Assembly (NCBI GenBank): GCA_963556495.2
Contig: OY747700.1
Span: 7,501-71,500 of the forward strand
Direction of reading: 5' to 3'
Source: Valencia hispanica
Lineage: Eukaryota; Chordata; Actinopteri; Cyprinodontiformes; Valenciidae
Length of the DNA: 64,000 nucleotides
Part shown: positions 55,205 to 64,000 of the stretch, in pieces
Layout of the letters: each line of letters starts with the position of its first letter
Position numbering within the stretch: the first letter of the stretch is position 1
Program-made: the position numbers and the translations under genes
The notes under the pieces: generated by a model
Told to the model about the DNA's origin: nothing
Database searches by the model: none
The model's input: the letters and a program-made list of their open reading frames with translations, nothing else

Positions 55205-57233
55205 AATTCAATTTCAATTCAGTTTATTTATATAGCGCCAATTCACAACAGATGTCATCTCAAGGCACTTAACAAGAAGTCATTTCAATACATTTATACA
55301 AACATTCCAATCAGTTAAAAAGTTTCCTGTTTAAGGAATCCCAGCAGATTGCGTCAGTCATTGGCGTGAGGTAGGGCAGACCTTCCAACCACAGCAATCC
55401 TTCAGCATTCACTCATACTGAGCAAGCATGTAGCGATGGTGGAGAGGAAAAACTCCCCTTTAACAAGAAGAAACCTCCAACAGAACCAGGCTCAGTAGGA
55501 GCGGCCATCTGCCACAACCGTCTGGGGGTTTGAGAAGACAGAGCAGAAACACAGAAGGAACAAAAGATCTCATATAAGAGAACTTTCTATGTTACAGAAA
55601 GTAAAAAGTTAATAACAGGACACAGTGGATGTTCAGTTACTGGGAGCACCATCCCAGTCGATGCCCCCGTCCAACAGGGCATTGCAGCCAAGCAGGATAC
55701 CAGACCAGGTAAATCTTCTATGGAGAGAAAAACACTGAGAGAAAACAAAGTTAACAGTCGAAATAACAGAATGTACTGTAATACAACTGGAGAGTCGTAG
55801 GAGAAAAGGAAGTAGCAGAGTGAAGAAAATTGGTAAGTCTGTCCTCCAGCAGTCTAAGCCTATAGCAGCATAACTACAGAGATAGCTCAGGATGATCTGC
55901 CTCCCATTCTACTTGTGCTCTGTTAGGAACATATGGAACAATTAGATCTCTGATGTATGATGGAGCTTGATTATTAAGGTCTTTGTATGTAAGAAGAAGG
56001 ATCTTAAATTCTATTCTGGATTTAACAGGGAGCCAATGAAGGGAAGCTAAAACAGGAGAAATGTGATCTCTCTTTTTAATATTCATCAGAACTCTTGCTG
56101 CCGCATTTTGGATCAACTGAAGGCTTTTAATGGCATTTTGTGGACTTCCTGATAGTAGAGAATTACAGTAATCCAGCCTTGAGGTAACAAATGCATGGAC
56201 TAGTTTCTCAGCATCACTCCTGGACAGGATGTTTCTAATTTTTGCAATATTCCGGAGGTGAAAGAAAGAAATCCTAGAAACCTGTTTAATATGGGATTTA
56301 AATGTCAAGTGTTGGTCAAAAATAACGCCGAGGTTCTTTATGTTATTACTGGGGGCCAATTTAATGCCATCCAGATGAAGTGATTGACTAATCAGTTTCT
56401 GTTTAAGAACTTCTGGTCCAAAGACAGCAACTTCTGTCTTGTCAGAATTTAAAAGCAAAAAGTTTAGGGTCATCCATGTTTTTATGTCTTCCAGACATGC
56501 TTGTAATCTACCTAACTGACTGGGTTCATCAGGATTTATGGATAAATATAGTTGTGTATCATCGGCATAGCTGTGGAAATTTGTCCCATGCTGTCTAATG
56601 ATTCTACCAATTGGAAGCATATATATGGTGAAAAGAATTGGTCCAAGCACAAAACCCTGTGGAACTCCACAAGTAACCCTTGAGAGTGAAGAAGATTGAT
56701 CATTTAGATGAACAAACTGGAATCTGTCAGACAAATATGAATTAAACCAGCCTAGTGCTGTTCCTTTGATCCCTGCAACATGTTCAAGCCTTTCTAGGAG
56801 AATATTATGATCGACTGTGTCAAAAGCAGCACTGAGATCTAACAAAACCAGAACAGACACAAGTCCATTATCTGAGGCCATGAGAATATCATTAGTAACC
56901 TTCACCAGTGCTCTTTCAGTGCTATGATGAGCTCTAAAACCTGACTGAAAATCTTCAAACAGCTCGTTACTGTTTAGATGCTCACAGACTTGATGAGCAA
57001 CATTTTCTCAAGGATTTTGGATAAGAAAGGAAGGTTAGATATAGGTCTGTAATTCACTAAGTCATCTTGATCAAGGGAAGGTTTCTTGAGTAAAGGTTTA
57101 ATTACAGCTATTTTAAATTCTTGTGGTACGTATCCGTTTACTAAGGATAGATTCAACATTTCCAAAATGGGGCCAGGAATCAAATGGAACACTTCCTTAA
57201 ATAATTTGGTTGGGATTGGTTCCAACATAAAAT
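55205..57233 (-). mobile_element. L2/CR1-type LINE, copy 2 (5'-truncated)
   Basis: Same family as 44899-46537 but longer. It includes RT plus part of the region upstream of RT. It is inserted into or against the 3' end of another LINE, in the same orientation. The 5' break is at about 57233, after which the second LINE family begins. Confidence 0.85.
55874..57228 (-). pseudogene. LINE ORF2 fragment: reverse transcriptase (copy 2)
   Basis: The upstream segment 57228-56974 has KPLLKKPSLDQDDLVNYRPI and NLPFLSKILEKM (RT motifs 0-1), then a frameshift near 56995. The 343-codon frame 56905-55874 follows: [71 protein letters not shown]. At about 55915 the sequence passes from VPYVPNRAQ into 3' UTR, losing the usual C-terminal segment. 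Confidence 0.85.
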
Positions 57234-57239
57234 AAAATA

Positions 57240-58700
57240 CACAAATAAATAAATAGATCGATAGGTAGGTAGGTAAATTAATAAATTAATTAAATTAACG
57301 AGATAAGTACAAGACCAAGTAGTAAAACACTGATCAATAAAAGCATGAAAAGCAAATAACAGGCAGTAAATAGTAATCAAGTAATTAAAAGGTAGGCTAA
57401 AAAGGTGAGTCTTAAGCCTACTTTTAAAAACATGAACGTTCTCTGCGCCCCTAAGGTCCTCTGGCAGCCTGTTCCAGAGGTGAGGGCCATAATAATGGAA
57501 AGACGCCTCACCATGAGTGTGTGTCCTGACTTTTGGGATGACAAGTAAACGGCTGCCAGAGGAGCACAGAGACCGCGAAGGTTCATATGGTAAAAGCAGT
57601 TCTGAAAGATAAGAAGGCCCAAGACCATTAAGACACCTAAAAACCATTAAAATAACCTTAAAATCGATCCTAAGACACACGGGGAGCCAATGCAGTGATT
57701 CTAAGACTGGTGTAATGTGTTCCCGCCTCCTGGTCTTCGACAGAACACGTGCTGCTGAATTTTGTAGGAGTTGAAAACCTGATATACTCTTTTTGGGAAG
57801 ACCAGAAAGCAGAGCATTACAGTAATCAATCCTACTGGTGATAAAAGCATCAGCGTCTCTGTGTTGGCCCGAGAGAGAATGGGGCGGACTCTGGCGATGT
57901 TCTTAAGGTAATAAAAACCTATTTTAGCAATATTTTTATTGTGAGGGATAAAAGTCAGCTCAGAGTCAAAAATCACGCCCAGGTTCTTCACTTGTAAAGA
58001 AGGATTAAAAGACAGTGATTGTAGTTTTGGTAAAAGCTTCTCTCTCTGAGCCTCAGGACCGATGACTAAAACTTCAGTTGTTTCCTGGTTGAGCTGGAGA
58101 AAGTTTTCTGTCATCCAGGATTTGATATCTAAAATGCAGTTAAAAAGTGCATCCATTGGCCGTGTGTCATCGGGAGACATGAAGATGTACAACTGTGTAT
58201 CATCAGCATATCTGTGAAAGTTAACTCCATGTCTTCTGATGACGCTGCCAAGAGGGAGCATATAAAGGTTAAAAAGCACTGGGCCAAAAATCAAACCCTG
58301 GGGCACACCACATGTAATCCTGTGGACCCTAGAAGAGCAGGTATCTAAACTTACCATAAAAGTCCTGTCTGTGAGATAGGATGTAAACCATTTGTGAACA
58401 TCACCAGAGAGGCCAATCTGTTTTAAACGAATTAAAAGAATAGTGTGGTCTACTGTATCAAAGGCAGCGCTTAGATCCAGTAGAACCAACACTGTCACCT
58501 TCTGAGCATCATAGTTTAATCTAAAATCATTTAAAATCTTCAGAAGGGCCGTCTCTGTGCTGTGGTTCACCCTAAAACCAGACTGAAATTTCTCCAGGAC
58601 ATTGTGCTCATTAATAAAATCATTAAGTTGAATTAAAACAAACTTTTCTAAAACCTTGCTTAAAAATGGTAAGTTAGATACCGGTCTAAAATTATTAAAA
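57240..58700 (-). pseudogene. LINE ORF2: reverse transcriptase and C-terminal part
   Basis: RT: STETALLKILNDFRLN, DLSAAFDTVDHTILL (motif A), [36 protein letters not shown] (catalytic YADD), KNLGVIFDSELTFIPHNK. Near 57830-57700 a frameshift scrambles the RNA-binding end. The C-terminal segment resumes at 57680 ([33 protein letters not shown]). Not functional. Confidence 0.88.
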
Positions 58701-58711
58701 TCCTTAAAATC

Positions 58712-59353
58712 TCAATTGCTCTTCTTCAGCAAGGGCCTCACTACCTCCCCTTTAAAGGCGGCAGGAAAGACCCCCGTCTGAAGGGAGCAATTCATCATGG
58801 TTAAAATCTCATCCCTAAAAGATTCATAAAATGGCTTAAAAAATGAAGTGGGAATCGGGTCCAAAACACATGTGGTGGGCCTCACTGAGGAGAAAACTTT
58901 ATCAAGAGTCTCAGCCTCTACCAGGACAAAACTGTCCAGGGTTTCCTCTGGTAGAGACACACAATCAGATTTGTCTAAAACCATGTGGCTTTGAGAAGAT
59001 AAAATATTACATCTGATGGTGTCTACCTTCCCTCTGAAGTGGTCTGCGAACTCCTCACAAAGATTGTTTGAGGGGGGTTTCTGAAATGCATTAGTAGTAC
59101 GGTTAAAATTTTTATCAATAGTGGAAAAAAGAATTTTAGGATTATTTTTATTGTCTATGATTTTTGCAAAGTAAGCATTTCTTGAATTTTTTACAGCATT
59201 ATTATAGGATTTGAGAAGTTCTGTGTATAATTGATGGTTTATCGTGGTTTTATTTGTTCTCCATTTTCTCTCTGCCGCCCTGCAGTCCCTCTTTAGTTTT
59301 TTAAGATTGTTATTTCTCCATGGCGCTGCAAGTTTTGGATGTGAGCGTTTCAC
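58712..59353 (-). pseudogene. LINE ORF2: linker and RT N-terminal region
   Basis: 213 open codons: PWRNNNLKKLKRDCRAAERKW, NAYFAKIIDNKNNPKILFS, then a region ending DPIPTSFFKPF...FPAAFKGEVVRPLLKKSN. This is the usual stretch between endonuclease and RT. It ends at a stop before the next conserved block. Confidence 0.82.
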
Positions 59354-59483
59354 TTTAAGTGGAGCCAGCAGGTCAAGAGCGGACTGAAGTCTTCTGTTAA
59401 AATCACTGGCGATAAAATCACAGGGGGCAGGTAAGAGAGTAGGAGGAAACTTTTGGAAAACTTCTAGAAAACCTGAAGCCGCT

Positions 59484-60165
59484 TCAAGGGTTAGATGGCG
59501 CTTTCCTGACAGTTCTCACAGAGGTTTCCTGCTGAATTAAACTGGTGATGTTAAAAAACACACAGTAGTGGTCAGAGACAGCCATGTCAACAACAGAGGA
59601 CACACGGTTGGACAGGCCATGCGTGATGACCAAGTCCAGGGTGTGTCCTCTGTTGTGAGTTGGCTGCATGACATGCTGACTAAAATCCATGTAATTCAAA
59701 ATATTAAAAAATTCTGTTGATAAAGGGTCTAAAAGGTTGTCCATGTGTAGATTAAAATCACCAGCTAAAATTATCCTTTCAAAGGAGTTGTACAAAATTG
59801 ATAAAAACTGTGAAAATTCTTGAATAAAAAGTGCACTCTTTTTAAGAGGCCTATAAACTGTGACACATAAAATCTGAGGAGTGCTAAAAATAGTTGCATT
59901 ATATTCAAAAATAGTAAAATTATCAAATAAAACAAGTTTGGCAGAAAGCGTTGATGAACTGATATAAGCAGTTCCGCCTCCCCTTTTGCAACTCCTCGTG
60001 GAATAAGTGAAGTTAAAATTTGGTTGGAAGGCCTCTGTAACAACAGGGGCATCTGTACTCAGTCATGTTTCTGTTAAAAATAAACAATGTATATTATGAT
60101 CTAAAATTAGGTCATTTATTATAAAAGTTTTATTCAGCAGAGAGCGAACATTTAAAAGTGCCATA
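59484..60165 (-). pseudogene. LINE ORF2: apurinic-type endonuclease domain
   Basis: The start near 60165 reads INMALLNVRSLLNKTFIIND and LFLTET, after which TGA replaces the expected Trp (near 60063). It resumes as FTYSTRSCKRGGGTAYISS-like sequence and runs to ILAGDFNLHMD (59795 onward), LDLVITHGL and VSDHYCVFF. GDFN, the LDLVIT block and the SDH motif (Ser-Asp-His) are the hallmark residues of LINE endonucleases. Frame breaks occur at about 60063 and 59790. Confidence 0.82.
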
Positions 60166-60380
60166 TTAATAGTGGTTGGAGTGACTGTGTGATTTACTGG
60201 AGGTAGGACTTTTGGTAACTGTTTGAGATTATTAGAGTTGCATTTGCTACGTTTTTTATTATTTGTCCGCTCTCTGCTGATAATAACGGGTATAGATGAT
60301 TTAGGGCAAGGTCCAAGTCCGATATGTGAATTACTGTTAAAATCAGAACTGAGTTCGTAGGAGCAGGGACCAGCTGCACA

Positions 60381-61065
60381 TCAGGATGTGGCGGAAGGGG
60401 CAGAGAGGGCAGGAGCAGCTGGGGCTGGTGTGGTAGACAGGGGGGGGCGAGGGCATGCCAGGCTTATTGCCATCATGCGGGCACCTTGTCTGTTAAGATG
60501 AAGTCCATCTGGTCCAAACAATTGACTCCTGCCCCAGAAAATTTTAAAATGATCTATAAAACCAATATTGTGCATCACGGTGGCAGAGGAAAGCCAAGTG
60601 TTAAGAAATAAAAGTCTGCTAAAACGACCAATACCTCTGCCAACAGTGGGGGTGGGGCCAGAAATAAAAACAGACACGTGTGTATTTTAAAAGATTAAAC
60701 AAATGAATAAAATCCAGCTTCAGGAGTTCAGACTGCTGTTTACGAATGTCGTTGGTTCCAGCGTGAATAATAATTCTACTCACAGATGGGTGAAGTTGAA
60801 TGTGGTCCAGGATCTGTGCAGCAATATCCTTTACGGTGGCTCCAGGAAAACACAGTGTGACAGCTCCTCTCATCCTTACATACCTGATAATAGAGTCTCC
60901 AATGATGAGCGTGGTGGCCGGCTGGTCTACAAGTTGATGCTGAGCAGAGGATCTTTCACCGTCCAGGACCTGCTGGATGTTGGGCGGATTAGCTTCCCCA
61001 GGACTGCAGCGATGTATAGTCGGCACCGAGGGCTCGTTCCGTGGGTTCGGGGTGTAGTGAAGCAC
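60381..61065 (-). pseudogene. LINE ORF1 with SGNH-hydrolase (esterase) domain
   Basis: TTLIIGDSIIRYVRMRGA (GDS block with nucleophile Ser), then AGTNDIRKQQ (GxND block), then after a frameshift near 60660, FGPDGLHLNRQGARMM (Asp-x-x-His block). Esterase-type ORF1 is known for CR1/L2 LINEs. The frameshift separates the first two blocks from the last. The 5' part, to about 61257, may extend ORF1 but is not clear. Confidence 0.82.
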
Positions 61066-61300
61066 TCCTCAACGAGTCCTGGCTGCGGTCCTGGGTTGAG
61101 GGTGACGTGGAGGGCTGCGGGACTCTGGCTGCTGATCCGGCTGCTGGGAGGAGATGGGCGGCAGTCCTGCGGAACTGCGGTGTTTCAGGGCGGCCGGAGG
61201 GACAGTCAGAGGAGGAAAGTCGTGCTCCAGGGCACCGAAGCGGTTTTACAATGGTAGGCCGGGTACCGGTGTTGAGCTGATGGGGGCTGATGTTTTATCA

Positions 61301-61606
61301 GGGTTGATGTTGTGCTCTGCATCAAGATGATATGCCAGTGGGACTGGCTGAAGAAGAAGACACAGACGGAGGAAAGGGAGAAAGTGTATTAATTTGATGA
61401 GATCCAGACTGACCTATGATAATGGGTAACAGAAATATGTGAGGAGAGCAGGTCACTTGCTACAGCTAACGGGGATACAGATAATATTCACTTCCTCCTC
61501 CATATAATAAGACTTGTAAATTACTTACCAATCTGGACAGGAGTAATGATCTCTCCCTCTCTTCCAAAGCATCACAACAAGCTCAGCCCCTGTTGTAGCC
61601 GAGTTA
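61301..61606. other. Unassigned sequence left of the Tc1 element
   Basis: No gene. The last ~60 bp, together with 62970-63015 on the other side of the Tc1, look like a + strand fragment of the LINE 3' region (GTCATCCTGAGCTATCTCTG matches the inverse of 55867-55895), so the Tc1 entered an older LINE fragment. Confidence 0.45.
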
Positions 61607-61608
61607 TA

Positions 61609-62967
61609 CAGGTCCTTCTAAAAAAATTAGCATATTGTGATAAAGTTCATTATTTTCCATAATGTAATGATAAATATTAAACTTTCATATATTTTAGATG
61701 CATTGCACACCAACTGAAATATTTCAGGTCTTTTATTGTTTTAAAACTGATGATTTTGGCATACAGCTCATGAAAACCTAAAATTCCTATCTCAAATAAT
61801 TAGCATATTTCATCCGACCAATAAAAGAAAAGTGTTTTTAATATAAAAATAGTCAACCTTCAAATAATTATGTTCAGTTATGCACTCAATACTTGGTCGG
61901 GAATCCTTTTGCAGAAATGACTGCTTCAATGCGGCGTGGCATGGAGGCAATCAGCCAGTGGCACTGCTGAGGTGTTATGGAGGCCCAGGATGCTTCGATA
62001 GCGGCCTGAAGCTCATCCAGAGTGTTGGGTCTTGCGTCTCTCAACTTCCTCTTCACAATATCCCACAGATTCTCTATAGGGTTCAGGTCAGGAGAGTTGG
62101 CAGGCCAATTGAGCACAGTAATACCATGGTCAGTAAACCATTTACCAGTGGTTTTGGCACTGTGAACAGGTGCCAGGTCTTGCTGAAAAATGAAATCTTC
62201 ATCTCCATAAAGCTTTTAAGCAGATGGAAGCATGAAGTGCTCCAAAATCTCCTGATAGCTAGCTGCATTGACCCTGCCCTTGATAAAACACAGTGGACCA
62301 ACACCAGCAGCTGACATGGCACCCCAGACCATCACTGACTGTGGGTACTTGACACTGGACTTCAGGCATTTTGGCATTTCCTTCTCCCCAGCACGGTCCC
62401 CCAAGGTCTGGAATAGGTCCTTCTCCACAATCTTCCTCAGGGTCCGGTCACCTCTTCTCGTTGTGCAGCGTTTTCTGCCACACTTTTTCCTTCCCACAGA
62501 CTTCCCACTGAGGTGCCTTGATACAGCACTCTGGGAACAGCCTATTCATTCAGAAATTTCTTTCTGTGTCTTACCCTCTTGCTTGAGGGTGTCAATGATG
62601 GCCTTCTGGGCAGCAGTCAGGTCAGCAGTCTTACCCATGATTGCGGTTTTGAGTAATGAACCAGGCTGGGAGTTTTTAAAAGCCTCAGGAATCTTTTGCA
62701 GGTGTTTAGAGTTAATTAGTTGATTCAGATGATTAGGTTAATAGCTCGTTTAGAGAACCTTTTCATGATATGCTAATTTTTTGAGATAGGAATTTTGGGT
62801 TTTCATGAGCTGTATGCCAAAATCATCAGTTTTAAAACAATAAAAGACCTGAAATATTTCAGTTGGTGTGCAATGAATCTAAAATATATGAAAGATTAAT
62901 TTTTATCATTACATTATGGAAAAGAATGAACTTTATCACAATATGCTAATTTTTTTAGAAGGACCTG
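61609..62967 (-). mobile_element. Tc1-like DNA transposon with long inverted repeats
   Basis: 1359 bp flanked by TA (61607-61608 and 62968-62969). Ends are CAGGTCCTTCTAAAAAAATT and its complement. The inverted repeats extend over ~200 bp at each end (61609-~61830 and ~62755-62967), sharing TTAGCATATTGTGATAAAGT and GACCTGAAATATTTCAG blocks. Internally it carries a broken transposase on the minus strand. Confidence 0.93.
61886..62638 (-). pseudogene. Tc1-like transposase pseudogene
   Basis: The start ATG at 62638-62636 gives MGKTADLTAAQKAIIDTLKQ, a helix-turn-helix N-terminus. A TGA follows soon after KEISE. The paired-like region continues (SQSAVSRHLSGKS), then jumps from LFQTLGDRAGEKEM to KCLKSSVKYPQSVMVWGAMS. 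This suggests an internal deletion that removed the first catalytic Asp. A frameshift near 62216 follows. The last part has QDLAPVH (second Asp) and SPDLNPIENLWDIVK (final catalytic Glu). Inactive. Confidence 0.9.
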
Positions 62968-63090
62968 TAGTTAGAGTGGCTTAGGTCATCCTGAGCTATC
63001 TCTGTAGTTATGTTGCTATGCAAATGGCTAGTGGCTACGTCATCGTAGCCGAAAATGTCACTTCCGTGTCCAAACCAAATCGCGGTAGCA

Positions 63091-63208
63091 ATGGTGCAGT
63101 GCTGTGTCCCGTGTTGCAATAAAATAAATTATGCCAATAAAACGATATTACTGCCGCTTTCCTCTGGACGAAAACAAGAGGAGGAGATGGCTTAAACTGA
63201 TACAATAA
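63091..63208 (+). pseudogene. THAP-domain N-terminal fragment, frameshifted
   Basis: ATG at 63091 opens MVQCCVPCCNK (the Cys-x-x-x-Cys start of a THAP zinc finger). After a one-base frameshift near 63150, the + strand reads YCRFPLDENKRRRWLKLIQ and a stop, matching the FP and W-containing middle of a THAP domain. The C-terminal Cys-x2-His and AVPTIF-type end are missing. THAP domains occur in P-element-type transposases and host factors; which one this was cannot be told. Confidence 0.65.
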
Positions 63209-63364
63209 GCTGGATACAATAAGCTGAATCTCTTTAAAAGTGTGGACTAGCGCCAGTATTTGCACTAAGCCGAAATAACGTTACCTGTTGCTGTTTTGAT
63301 GGAGTTGGGCTACATAAAATAAAAGAGATTAAAGTCAATATTTATGAGAATAAAGTTGTCATTT

Positions 63365-63500
63365 ACTAGTTTAATCTGTCAATTTATTTATAAAGTCCTT
63401 TAAGATGACCAAAAGTCAAAAACAAGGCGCTGTACAATCAAGACAAAATGAGACATTAAAATCCAAAAATAAAAATAATAAAAAATAAAAACAGAAAACA
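63365..63500 (-). mobile_element. LINE 3'-end fragment
   Basis: On the minus strand it reads GATTGTACAGCGCCTTGTTT, then AGGACTTTATAAATAAATTG, the style of an L2-type 3' end. Short and non-coding. Confidence 0.45.
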
Positions 63501-63504
63501 TTTC

Positions 63505-63509
63505 CATAT

Positions 63510-63599
<90 letters not shown>
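63505..63599. repeat. (TA)n microsatellite
   Basis: About 95 bp of nearly pure TA. Confidence 0.95.
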
Positions 63600-63602
<3 letters not shown>

Positions 63603-63689
63603 TAGTGTAGATAACTGACTAAGAGTTCACACTTCTACAGCCAGGCTCATATTTAGTATATCTGTCCCATTAGTTTGTTTTTCAGCTGA

Positions 63690-64000
<311 letters not shown>

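Larger units (their letters stand above)
57234..61300 (-). mobile_element. Near-complete L2/CR1-type LINE with ORF1 esterase, endonuclease and RT
   Basis: Minus-strand order 5' to 3': ORF1 with an SGNH-type esterase domain (about 61065-60381), apurinic-type endonuclease (about 60165-59484), a linker/RT N-terminal region (59353-58712), RT (58640-57700) and C-terminal segment (57680-57240). All parts carry stops or frameshifts. The 3' end is interrupted at 57233 by LINE copy 2. The 5' limit near 61300 is uncertain. Confidence 0.85.

Noticed and set aside
60703..61280. 184-codon and 79-codon + strand ORFs
   Set aside because: They are the reverse-strand shadow of LINE ORF1, which has the recognisable esterase blocks on the minus strand.

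Overview
The window looks like a chromosome end of a teleost fish. It opens with vertebrate-type telomere repeat (CCCTAA on the + strand, so the chromosome terminus is to the left). Further in it carries typical teleost repeats: a Tc1 element with long inverted repeats, hAT MITEs, a CACTA-like element, L2/CR1-type LINEs and a Penelope-like element. I see no ordinary single-copy host gene. Almost everything is telomeric, satellite or transposon-derived. Layout: (1) 1-25233 is a composite array. A unique ~1.88-kb subtelomeric core is repeated 12 times (plus one 80-bp remnant), always in the same orientation, and every copy is separated from the next by 158-361 bp of degenerate telomeric repeat. 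The spacers fall into classes A-G, in the order A B C A C D E F B C A C G. A 10.09-kb block (370-10459) recurs at 14941-25030 with a constant offset of 14,571. (2) 25234-33203 is a retroelement zone still embedded in CCCTAA-like sequence. It holds two tandem 619-bp-register non-coding units, a diverged third unit, and a Penelope-like element (PLE) with ORF1 and ORF2, set between two 403-bp direct repeats. Both tandem units, the third unit and the PLE leader each contain a hammerhead-ribozyme-like fold whose long helix differs in sequence but keeps its pairing. (3) 33204-39719 holds two satellites, a 12-bp repeat (~2.6 kb) and a ~38-bp repeat (~3.9 kb). (4) 39722-49019 is a 9.3-kb CACTA/EnSpm-like element with decayed genes. 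It was itself invaded by a hAT MITE (8-bp target duplication), an L2-type LINE and an apparent solo LTR. (5) 49020-64000 is a graveyard of L2/CR1 LINEs (one nearly complete, with ORF1 esterase, endonuclease and RT), a hAT transposase pseudogene, a 30-bp minisatellite, a (CATC)n tract, a Tc1 pseudo-element, a THAP-domain fragment and long (TA)n/(CATA)n tracts. How the parts may work together: the PLE and the ribozyme-bearing units all point 5' end toward the telomere, the orientation expected if each was reverse-transcribed onto a chromosome end. The subtelomeric core contains an ORF start that resembles the N-terminus of the PLE ORF1. My main hypothesis is a telomere-associated PLE with its ribozyme-bearing non-autonomous partners, next to a Y'-like amplified telomere/subtelomere array. 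The gene families are established knowledge. The telomere role and partnership are inference.
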